The notes below the pieces were generated by a model. It searched no databases. It had not been told where the DNA came from and saw nothing but the letters and a program-made list of their open reading frames with translations. Source: JAVBLG01 sp031553655 (GTDB taxonomy: Bacteria > Desulfobacterota > Desulfovibrionia > Desulfovibrionales > Desulfovibrionaceae). Taken from it: 42,167 bases of DNA. The stretch covers positions 1 through 42,167 of the forward strand of contig JAVBLG010000085.1 in assembly GCA_031553655.1 (NCBI GenBank), written 5' to 3'. The translations under genes were made by a program, and so were the position numbers. Positions 15,944 through 23,165 of this stretch are shown piece by piece; position 1 is the stretch's first letter; each line of letters starts with the position of its first letter.

Positions 15944-16009
15944 AAGCGGGTTTGTTTGCGAAAGGAGCGCACCCTTTTGGGTACCCAACTTGCGCAAACA
16001 AGCCCGCTT
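15944..16009 (-). repeat. Long hairpin related to the GTAC family (copy 3, divergent)
   Basis: AAGCGGGTTTGTTTGCG (15944-15960) pairs with CGCAAACAAGCCCGCTT (15993-16009), 16 of 17 positions. The loop holds GCAC-CCTTTTGG-GTAC, a degenerate form of the GTAC-N7-GTAC apex, followed by ACTTGC as in copy 1. The AAGCGGG stem start is also shared with copy 1. It follows the stop of the dehydrogenase gene (16071) and may act as its terminator. Confidence 0.55.
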
Positions 16010-16070
16010 AATGAATACTGTTACGCTAAAGACATATTCCACGGCGGTTTTTGAAATTAAAATCTTAATG

Positions 16071-16949
16071 CTACGGCAAACGTACTCCAGGGAAAATTTT
16101 GATCACCGCGGAATCATCCTCACGTCCGTGCCCTGCCGCGCTGGCGTTTATAAATTGTTGATGAGCGCTTGCCGCCAATGGCGCGGGAAAAACAGCTTTT
16201 TGCGCGCTGTCCAGCACCAGGCCAAGATCCTTGACAAAAATATCCACAGCGGAAAGCGGGGTATAATCTCCGGCCAGCACATGGGCCATACGGTTTTCAA
16301 ACATCCATGAATTTCCCGCGGCATTGGTCACGACCTCGTACACATCTTTGGGATTAAGCCCCATGCGTATGCCAAAGGCCATGGCCTCGGCCGCCGCCGC
16401 TATATGCACTCCGGCGAGCAGTTGATGCACTATTTTCATGGCCGACCCCGCGCCGGGCTCGTCGCCAAGCCGGTAGACTTTTTCCGCCATGGCGTCCAGG
16501 GCGGGTCGCGCCAGGGCAAAGGCCGCGTCGGAACCGGAAGCCATAATCGTAATCTTGCCCTGCATGGCCCGCGCAGAACCGCCGGATATGGGCGCGTCCA
16601 GCAACAATATGCCGCGTTCCGCCAGCCTCTCGGCCATATTGCGTACATCTTCGGGCTTTACCGTGCTGCACACCGCAACCAGGCTTCCGGAGCGAAGATT
16701 GGCAGCGGCCCCGCCCTGACTGAAAAGCACGTCTTCCGCTTGCGCGGCGTTAACGACCACAATAAACAACCCATCCACCTGGCCCGCCAAGTCCGCCGCG
16801 CTGTCGCCCACCTTGCCGCCTGAGGCTTCAAAGCGGCTTAAGGCTTCGGGCGAAAGATCAAAGCCCCAGGTTTCAAGCCCGGCCCGCGCCATGGATTGCG
16901 CCATGCCCATGCCCATGGCCCCAAGTCCTATTACTCCATAAACTGACAT
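16071..16949 (-). CDS. ltnD: L-threonate dehydrogenase-like beta-hydroxyacid dehydrogenase
   Basis: A 292-residue NAD-dependent enzyme of the 3-hydroxyisobutyrate dehydrogenase superfamily. The Rossmann motif GVIGLGAMGMGMA starts at residue 5, the substrate motif DAPISGGSARAM lies near 118-129, and the catalytic Lys region is AGSAMKIVHQLLAGVHIAAAAEAMAF. Together with NAAGNSWMFENRM and AVDIFVKDLGLVLD, this pattern is close to LtnD, which oxidises L-threonate to 2-oxo-tetronate. The true substrate here is not known. It lies 80 bp downstream of the MFS gene on the same strand and probably shares its transcript, so it may act on the imported compound after desulfation. GGAG lies 7 nt before the ATG. 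Confidence 0.82.
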   Translation of the reverse strand: MSVYGVIGLGAMGMGMAQSMARAGLETWGFDLSPEALSRFEASGGKVGDSAADLAGQVDGLFIVVVNAAQAEDVLFSQGGAAANLRSGSLVAVCSTVKPEDVRNMAERLAERGILLLDAPISGGSARAMQGKITIMASGSDAAFALARPALDAMAEKVYRLGDEPGAGSAMKIVHQLLAGVHIAAAAEAMAFGIRMGLNPKDVYEVVTNAAGNSWMFENRMAHVLAGDYTPLSAVDIFVKDLGLVLDSAQKAVFPAPLAASAHQQFINASAAGHGREDDSAVIKIFPGVRLP

Positions 16950-17029
16950 AATTTTTCTCCATTTTTCCGACCCGCCCCGCGAAAAATTCTGAGCATCGCG
17001 GGGCCGGGCCGGAATTAAATCAGGTCACT

Positions 17030-18367
17030 TCAGCGGACAGGCGCGGCTTCCGGTTCGGAAACAAGCTCCAGACGCTTAAGCTCACCCACCAGGAACAGGT
17101 AAGAACAGGCCCCCAGGAAGCCCATGACACCCACAAAAATCAGAGCGCCGTTGAACGATTGCTGGGTATTCACCATGTAGCCGATGACAATGGGGGTGAC
17201 AATGCTGGCCAGGCTGCCGCAAAAATTAAATATCCCCCCACTCACGCCCACCATTTCCTTTGGAGCGATGTCAGTCATAACCGGCCAGCCCAACGCGCCG
17301 AACCCCTTGGCGCAAAAGGCCACAGTCATGACGATTATCACAAACAATTCGCTTTGCACGTAATTGGCCAGAATGATCGAGCTTGACAGCAGCATGCCCG
17401 TGACGATGGGCATTTTACGGGCAAAAGTGAGAGACTTGCCGCGCTTGAGCAGCCAGTCGGAAAAATAGCCCCCGCCCACGCAACCCAAAAAACCCGCAAT
17501 GGCCGGAATGGCCGCCACAAATCCAACCTTGAGTATGGACATTCCCTTAGCCTGCACCAGATAGGTGGGAAACCAGGTAAGGAAAAACCAGGTGAGCACA
17601 TTAATGCAGAACTGGGCGAAAAACACTCCCATCATCATACGGCTGCGCAGAATCTGGCGCACGTAAAACCAGCCCATTTTTTTGCCGCCCGACTCCAGGG
17701 TGGTGAGGCCGCCGCCTTGCTGAATGTAGTTGATCTCTTCCTTACTGATGCGCGGGTGTTCATTAGGATCACAAATAACCTTAAACCATACAAAAACCAG
17801 CAAAACACCCAAAAAGCCCATGGTATGGAAGATGTGCTCCCAGCCGAAGTGGCTTAGAATGAGCCCCATGACCGGGTTAAAGGCCGCAAGGGCGAAGTAT
17901 TGCGAAGAATTAAATATGGCCGCCGCCGTGCCGCGCTCGTTGCGGGGAAACCACATGGCCGTTATACGGCTGTTGGCGGGAAAGGCCGGGGCTTCGCTTA
18001 TGCCCATGAGAAAACGCATGGCGCAAATCAGCAAAAAGGCTGCTGTTCCGTGCAACAGAGCGGCGCTGCCCTGCAAAAATGTGAACACTGACCACAAAAG
18101 TAATCCTATGCCGTAAACCCGTTTTGAACCGAAACGATCCAGAACCCAGCCCCCCGGAATCTGGAAAATGGTATAGGCCCAGCCAAATGCGGAGAAGGCA
18201 AAGCCCATGCGCACGGCCTCTATGCCCAAGTCCTTGCCTATGGCCGGGGCGGCCATAGACAGGGTGGCCCTGTCCACATAATTCATTGTTGTCACCACAA
18301 ACAACATTGCAAGAATTCCATAGCGGGCATGCGTCATCGACGAACTCCGCTCGACCATCGTATTCAT
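17030..18367 (-). CDS. MFS transporter, anion:cation symporter type (sugar acid/organic anion)
   Basis: A 445-residue transporter of the major facilitator superfamily. Twelve hydrophobic segments are visible. TTMNYVDRATLSMAAPAI in helix 1, FGWAYTIFQIPGGWVLDRFGSKRVYG at the helix 2-3 loop and RFLMGISEAPAFPANSRITAMWFP point to the ACS family, which includes the GudP glucarate, galactonate and hexuronate carriers. Substrates are organic anions taken up with protons or sodium. The start at 18367 has AAGGTG 4 nt upstream. It is 65 bp downstream of a sulfatase maturase gene and 80 bp upstream of the dehydrogenase. In this setting it may import a sulfated sugar acid or a similar anion for the cytoplasmic sulfatase. 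Confidence 0.87.
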   Translation of the reverse strand: MNTMVERSSSMTHARYGILAMLFVVTTMNYVDRATLSMAAPAIGKDLGIEAVRMGFAFSAFGWAYTIFQIPGGWVLDRFGSKRVYGIGLLLWSVFTFLQGSAALLHGTAAFLLICAMRFLMGISEAPAFPANSRITAMWFPRNERGTAAAIFNSSQYFALAAFNPVMGLILSHFGWEHIFHTMGFLGVLLVFVWFKVICDPNEHPRISKEEINYIQQGGGLTTLESGGKKMGWFYVRQILRSRMMMGVFFAQFCINVLTWFFLTWFPTYLVQAKGMSILKVGFVAAIPAIAGFLGCVGGGYFSDWLLKRGKSLTFARKMPIVTGMLLSSSIILANYVQSELFVIIVMTVAFCAKGFGALGWPVMTDIAPKEMVGVSGGIFNFCGSLASIVTPIVIGYMVNTQQSFNGALIFVGVMGFLGACSYLFLVGELKRLELVSEPEAAPVR

Positions 18368-18432
18368 AAGTCACCTTGACTATAGTATTTTACGTTTTAA
18401 ATTATCAATTCCCTTAAGCGCTTTTTGGGATC

Positions 18433-19614
18433 TTAAGTTGATTGCCCCGCGACGCCTTTCGCCGGTGGCATGTTACCCACAGCGGTTTCAAGAGTAATTT
18501 CGCCGCGCACGTATGCCGCCAGTTTTTTCATTGTCGGGTCCGCTTTTTCATAAAAATATCGATACCCTTCGCAAAGCGCATAGACCATATCTTCTCTCCC
18601 GGATTTGGCGCGGCCGCGATGGGCCGGGCACCCGCCCTGACAGAAAAAAAACGCCGGGCACAAGGCACAGCGTTCCGGAAGATTTTTCGATTTTTCCCGG
18701 CCGAAACAAGTTTGAAGCGGTGAAGAAACCAGAGAAGAAAGGGGCGCGTCCATGATGTTTCCCAACCTGTGATCGGCATCCACAAAAAAATCACAAGAAA
18801 AAACATCGCCGCCGTGCTCAAGCACAAGGGTTTTTCCACAAGTGGGGCTATGCACGCACACGCTTTGCTCATAACCGCACCATGAGGCAAGCATGGCTTC
18901 AAAGTTCATCACAAAAACAGCCCCCACGTCGCTTTCAAGCCATTGGCGCAGCACGGAGCATAAAAAATGCCCCCATTCCAGAGAGGGAACCTTCCATTCC
19001 GGTTCATGCGCCGCTCCGCTCTGCACGGCGGGAATGAACTGAATGAATTGTACGCCCTCGTCACGCAGAAAGCCGTAAACAGCTTCGGGATACGTCGCAT
19101 TGGCTGAAGACACGGTACACAGCACATTGTGCTCTACCCCATGCTTTTTGAGCAGTTGCAATGAATCATAAACCTTATCAAAGCTCGGGCCAGCCGTCCT
19201 GTCACGCCTGAAGGAGTCGTGTAAATCGCGCGGGCCATCCAGGCTGAGTCCCACCAAAAATCCGTGCCTCTTTAGAAAAAGGCACCACTCGTCATTCAGC
19301 AGAAGACCGTTGGTTTGCAGAGTGTTTATTATACGCAGGCCGGGGCGGCCGAATTCGTTCTGATAGCGCAAGGCTCTGACGAAGAAATCCAGCCCCATGA
19401 GCGTGGGTTCGCCGCCCTGCCAGGCAAAGGTCATTTCCGGCCCACGCTGAATGGCTATGTACTGCCTGGTGAATTCCCGCAGCACCTCGTCGCTCATGCG
19501 GCAGGAGGTCGTTTTTGAGTAAAGGCCGCGTTTGGGCAGGTAGAAGCAGTAGGCGCAAGCCATATTGCACCGCGCCCCGGCAGGCTTGATCATTATGTGG
19601 AAATCCTTGTTCAC
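18433..19614 (-). CDS. Anaerobic sulfatase maturase (radical SAM), first copy
   Basis: A radical SAM enzyme of about 393 residues that converts the active-site Cys or Ser of sulfatases to formylglycine without oxygen. The SAM cluster motif CNMACAYC lies near the start, followed by FAWQGGEPTLMGLDFF. Two auxiliary [4Fe-4S] clusters of the SPASM type are supported by the C-terminal cysteines, CVHSPTCGKTL and CALCPAFFFCQGGCP. The segment GGDVFSCDFF carries the conserved Asp. The GTG at 19614 is preferred because GGGGGTG lies 6 nt upstream; an ATG at 19641 would add nine residues without a ribosome site. The sulfatase it most likely activates is encoded just upstream, with a long hairpin between the two genes. 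Confidence 0.92.
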   Translation of the reverse strand: MNKDFHIMIKPAGARCNMACAYCFYLPKRGLYSKTTSCRMSDEVLREFTRQYIAIQRGPEMTFAWQGGEPTLMGLDFFVRALRYQNEFGRPGLRIINTLQTNGLLLNDEWCLFLKRHGFLVGLSLDGPRDLHDSFRRDRTAGPSFDKVYDSLQLLKKHGVEHNVLCTVSSANATYPEAVYGFLRDEGVQFIQFIPAVQSGAAHEPEWKVPSLEWGHFLCSVLRQWLESDVGAVFVMNFEAMLASWCGYEQSVCVHSPTCGKTLVLEHGGDVFSCDFFVDADHRLGNIMDAPLSSLVSSPLQTCFGREKSKNLPERCALCPAFFFCQGGCPAHRGRAKSGREDMVYALCEGYRYFYEKADPTMKKLAAYVRGEITLETAVGNMPPAKGVAGQST

Positions 19615-19661
19615 GGCGTTCACCCCCGTATAAAGGCACATTAAAAGCCGCGTTGATTCTC

Positions 19662-19808
19662 AGACAGGGCGGTCACGAGATGATTTTTCGTTATCCGGCA
19701 AGGAGAAAAACTTTTTATGTAAGCAGTGTACTCTTACGGTACTCGACTGTAATAAAAAGTATTTTTTGACGCAGACGGGAACAAAAAAAACTCGTGACCG
19801 CTCTGTCT
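19662..19808 (+). repeat. Long hairpin repeat, GTAC-heptaloop family, copy 4
   Basis: Outer arms AGACAGGGCGGTCACGAG (19662-19679) and CTCGTGACCGCTCTGTCT (19791-19808) pair at 17 of 18 positions. An inner stem ACTTTTTAT/ATAAAAAGT follows, and the apex at 19728-19742 is GTAC TCTTACG GTAC. GGCAAGGAG (19697) and TTGACGCAG (19766) are the shared family boxes. The right arm overlaps the TAG stop of the sulfatase gene (19809-19807), so the hairpin begins immediately after that reading frame and may limit read-through into the maturase gene. Confidence 0.8.
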
Positions 19809-22080
19809 ATTCTTCTGTCATCTGACGGGTATAGGTGGCGGCAGGATCAACCTTGCCGTCGTCTTTCACTTTGACAATCACTTTTTCCAAACGGCCGGTG
19901 AAGGTAAAGGGCCGCGTATAGGCATTGCTCACAGGAGCGCCATTATCCCAGCCGCAGCGTAACCCGCCCATAATCGCGTGTATGCCCCAATTTTTGGGTT
20001 GATCCATACGCGCCACTTCTTCGCCGTTAATCAAAAGACGCCCCACGCCCTGGCGCGAGCCGGTGCGGGAGAATTCATAGGCCACAGCGCATGGCCCCTT
20101 GGGCACTGGAAGAGACGATGTGAGCAGATAGCGCTTTTTTTCCGAATATACATACTCAAAATGCAACCGCTCCCCGGCTATATAGAAGACATAACCGGCC
20201 AGACGGTTACCATAGGCCAGAAGCACGCCTTCGCCCGGCCTGGGGCCGGAAATGTCCACAACAGCGCTGATGGAGAAAGAACGATCGGTGATATCAGGGG
20301 CGCTCAAGCGGTCGATGCGGGCCATTTGCGGATAGTATACGTATTCATCAATAAATTTTTTACCCTTCATGGCCACAAAGCGATCCCATTCGCGGTCATC
20401 AAGAGGCAAGACTTGCTGTCTTTCCGCCTCGATCCACCACAGGTCTACCATATTGCGCAGCCTTTCCGGTTCCTGTTCGGCCAGATCGCGGGCTTCGGAA
20501 AAGTCTTTTTCCAGATGGTACAACTCCCAGCGGTCAACGGAAAAATCGCTGCCCTTGGCATGCTTGGCCACGGCCTTCCAGCCTTTTTCCCATATGGCCC
20601 GGTCACCGAGTATTTCATAAAGCTGCTTGTCCCGATGTGTGGTGGAACCATCATTTTCAAAAGTATAGCGCATGCTTGTGCCGTCAACGGGAAGCTGGCT
20701 TATACCGTTGTAAACTTCAGGGGCCTTGATGCCCAGCAGATCCAGAATAGTGGGGGCCACGTCTATGGCATGGTGATATTGCTCGCGCACGAATCCGCCG
20801 TTGATATGCCCCGGCCAATGAAAAATAATGGGGGTTCTGATGCCGCCGCCGTGCGTGTCTTTTTTGTACCACTTCAGCGGGGTGTTGCTAACCTGCGCCC
20901 AGCCTTCCGGATAGCAGTTGGAGGCGAATTCGCTACCTATTTTGTCAATACCGGCCTTGCGGTCTTCTTTGGTTTCCCGCTCAATGAACACATGCCCGCG
21001 ATGGTTCACGGTGCCGGTCTCCCCGCCTTCGGCCGTGGCTCCGTTATCAGAAACAAAAACTATGAGTGTATTTTCAAATATGTTGTTTTGCCTAAGAAAA
21101 TCGACAACTCGCCCGATTTCGGAATCGGTATGCTCCACAAATGCCGCATAAGACTCCATAAGACGAGCGGAGAAAGCCCGCCGATCCGCGTCCAGATCAT
21201 CCCAGGCCGAAACGCCGGGATTGCGCGGTACAAGCTCGGTATCGGGCGGAACAATGCCCAGCTCCTTCTGGCGTTCAAAGCGGGCACGGCGCACAACGTC
21301 CCAACCGGCGTCGTATTTGCCGCGATAGCGCCGCATGTGGGCCTCGGGCACATGATGGGGCCAATGGCAGGCCCCATAGGCCAGATACAGGAAGAAGGGG
21401 CGGTGCGGAGCAGCGGCGCGTTGATCTTTGATATTTCCGATGGCCCGGTCGGTGAGGGTTTCGCTGAGGTGAACCGGATTTTGCACTGTTACGTCAACAA
21501 CATGATTGTCTTCGAACAGTTCCGGGTACCACTGGTCCCCCAGAGCCCCATGGAAGCCGAACCAGCGCTCAAAGCCGCGCCCGGTGGGCCATTGGTCCAT
21601 GGGACCGGCCGCGTTCATGGTTTCAAGCGGCGCAAGATGCCACTTGCCCACGCACATGGTATTGTAGCCGGAGTCTTTGAGAATTTCCGCCAGAGTGGCC
21701 GCGCGCTTGCTGATTCTGCCCTCATAACCGGGGAATCCGCACGACCATTCGGCAATGGCCCCCATGCCCACGGCATGGGCATTGCGCCCTGTCAGCAGAC
21801 AGGCTCTTGTGGGCGAGCACATGGCTGTTACATGAAAATTGTTGTAGCGCAGCCCGCCTTTGGCGAGCGCGTCAATATTAGGCGTGGCTATTTCCGATCC
21901 GTAGCAGCCGAGATCGGAAAAGCCTACGTCGTCAAGCACAATGAAAACAATATTGGGAGAACCCTCGGGCGGGGTGGCAGGTTCGGGCCACCAAGGCGTG
22001 GAATCGTGATATGTGCGGCCAATGCGGCCACCAAAACTGCGGTCGGTCGCGCGATGCGCTCCGTGTTTGTTTTCGGGCAT
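19807..22080 (-). CDS. Cytoplasmic Cys-type arylsulfatase
   Basis: A 757-residue sulfatase hydrolysing sulfate esters. The formylglycine motif is CSPTRACLLTGR with Cys88. Metal ligands are LDDVGFSD (50-51 are the Asp pair) and VSDNGATAEGGE. Other active-site pieces are VGKWHLAPL and LKWYKKDTHGGGIRTP. The opening GGRIGRTYHDSTPWWPEP and the overall length match the large AtsD-like sulfatases of bacteria rather than the 500-residue type. No signal peptide is visible, so it should act in the cytoplasm on an imported sulfate ester, and the released sulfate could feed dissimilatory sulfate reduction. The C-terminal third (FSISAVVDISGPRPGEG onward) looks like a beta-sandwich. GGAGG lies 6 nt before the ATG. 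It follows the GntR gene by 73 bp. Confidence 0.93.
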   Translation of the reverse strand: MPENKHGAHRATDRSFGGRIGRTYHDSTPWWPEPATPPEGSPNIVFIVLDDVGFSDLGCYGSEIATPNIDALAKGGLRYNNFHVTAMCSPTRACLLTGRNAHAVGMGAIAEWSCGFPGYEGRISKRAATLAEILKDSGYNTMCVGKWHLAPLETMNAAGPMDQWPTGRGFERWFGFHGALGDQWYPELFEDNHVVDVTVQNPVHLSETLTDRAIGNIKDQRAAAPHRPFFLYLAYGACHWPHHVPEAHMRRYRGKYDAGWDVVRRARFERQKELGIVPPDTELVPRNPGVSAWDDLDADRRAFSARLMESYAAFVEHTDSEIGRVVDFLRQNNIFENTLIVFVSDNGATAEGGETGTVNHRGHVFIERETKEDRKAGIDKIGSEFASNCYPEGWAQVSNTPLKWYKKDTHGGGIRTPIIFHWPGHINGGFVREQYHHAIDVAPTILDLLGIKAPEVYNGISQLPVDGTSMRYTFENDGSTTHRDKQLYEILGDRAIWEKGWKAVAKHAKGSDFSVDRWELYHLEKDFSEARDLAEQEPERLRNMVDLWWIEAERQQVLPLDDREWDRFVAMKGKKFIDEYVYYPQMARIDRLSAPDITDRSFSISAVVDISGPRPGEGVLLAYGNRLAGYVFYIAGERLHFEYVYSEKKRYLLTSSLPVPKGPCAVAYEFSRTGSRQGVGRLLINGEEVARMDQPKNWGIHAIMGGLRCGWDNGAPVSNAYTRPFTFTGRLEKVIVKVKDDGKVDPAATYTRQMTEE

Positions 22081-22153
22081 GGAAAACCTCCATTATTGTT
22101 TCCGTGCACGCCCGCTTCAACAATTCTCCGACCGCTCCACTCCCCCTCCGCGC

Positions 22154-22843
22154 TCACATCCCCGGCCTGCGTCGGCGCAAGGCCAGCTCTCTGGTTATGG
22201 AGAGGTGGTTCCGCATCATCAAGACGGCACCTTCAACATCGCGTTTGCGCAGCATGTCAATGATGGCCTCGTGCTCATGCGCCGCCTCAATGGGGCGCTT
22301 GTCGCGGTCTTTGACGTTGAGGCTGGCGAATTCCATCAAATCCCTCACGCTGGCGGCGGCTGCCATAAGGTGCCTGTTTTCCGTGAGCGAAGCGAGATAA
22401 GCGTGGAATCTCCTGTTGACTTTAATAAACCCCTCCATGTCATGCTCTTCGGCCGCCCGCGTGTCTTCTTCGTGGATGCTGTCAAGTTCGCTAATCGCAG
22501 CGGAGTCGATGCGGGGGACAACAAGCCTGACAATGCCTATTTCCAGAATGATCCTGTAGTCATAGAGTTCTATGACGGCCTTTTCGTCATACTCCCTTAT
22601 GCGAAACCCACGTCTAGGCAAATATTCCACAAACCCAAGCGAGGATAACTCCTGCAAAGCCTCACGCACCGGCGTTCTGGACATGCCCAGGTGCTTGGCC
22701 ATTTCCGGCTCGCTGAACAAAACCGACGGTTCCAACGCGCCTTTGAGCATGGCCTCCTTTATTGCCTCAAAGGCCAGAGCTTTAAGAGATTTTGGGTGGG
22801 TAACGCCCTGAAGCGCGCCACTCGGGCCGGAGGATCTTTTCAT
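22154..22843 (-). CDS. GntR family regulator, FCD (FadR) subfamily
   Basis: A 229-residue transcription factor. The N-terminal winged helix has the GntR signature LFSEPEMAKHLGMSRTPVREALQELSSLGFVEYLPRRGFRI. The C-terminal all-helical FCD domain (about 90-222) has the metal/ligand histidines in VNRRFHAYLASLTEN and AAHEHEAIIDMLRKRD. FCD regulators usually bind a small organic acid that releases them from DNA. TGGAG lies 7 nt before the ATG. The gene heads the minus-strand cluster with sulfatase, maturase, transporter and dehydrogenase, so it probably controls that cluster, and a perfect palindrome over its own promoter suggests autoregulation. The effector may be the desulfated acid. Confidence 0.92.
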   Translation of the reverse strand: MKRSSGPSGALQGVTHPKSLKALAFEAIKEAMLKGALEPSVLFSEPEMAKHLGMSRTPVREALQELSSLGFVEYLPRRGFRIREYDEKAVIELYDYRIILEIGIVRLVVPRIDSAAISELDSIHEEDTRAAEEHDMEGFIKVNRRFHAYLASLTENRHLMAAAASVRDLMEFASLNVKDRDKRPIEAAHEHEAIIDMLRKRDVEGAVLMMRNHLSITRELALRRRRPGM

Positions 22844-22867
22844 GAAAAAACTCCAAACGGGCTTGTG

Positions 22868-22900
22868 GTATGTAGTATACTACATACTATTGAGTGTCAA
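22868..22900 (-). promoter_or_regulatory. gntR promoter with a 20-bp palindromic operator
   Basis: GTATGTAGTA followed by its exact reverse complement TACTACATAC forms a perfect 20-bp palindrome at 22868-22887, of the form expected for FadR-type GntR dimers. On the minus strand TTGACA (22900-22895) serves as a -35, with TATACT (15-bp spacing) or TACTAC (17-bp spacing) as the -10, both inside the palindrome. A bound regulator would cover the -10 box. The start codon of gntR lies 25 bp further on. Confidence 0.7.
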
Positions 22901-23060
22901 GGAAATATTCCTCAGTAAAATTATCAATAAAAATAACAAAATACAGCATCAGGACGAGCTAAGGCCAAATTAAGCCTGATAACGAAATACTATACGCGAA
23001 ACCTCCAGATGCCGCTATGGGGAGAAAATTTTTTATATTATATATAACACTCTAACATTA

Positions 23061-23090
23061 TTGACATAGCATACCCATAATCTGTTATGA
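23061..23090 (+). promoter_or_regulatory. Candidate sigma-70 promoter of the exported sulfatase gene
   Basis: TTGACA (23061-23066) and TTATGA (23085-23090) are separated by 18 bp, 75 bp before the chosen start. A separate short stretch, AACGAAATACTATA at 22981-22994, resembles AACGTAAAATACTATA upstream of the MFS gene and could be a shared site. Confidence 0.4.
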
Positions 23091-23165
23091 AGGAATGTGA
23101 AAACCAGTTCGCCAGCCGGTTTTCGCGACAAAAATTAAATCGTCATGAAAACAAGAGGTAATTCA

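Noticed and set aside
19978..22263. A 761-codon open frame antisense to the Cys-type sulfatase
   Set aside because: It lies fully opposite a gene with all sulfatase motifs, has no family features and no ribosome site. It results from the codon bias of the sulfatase strand.
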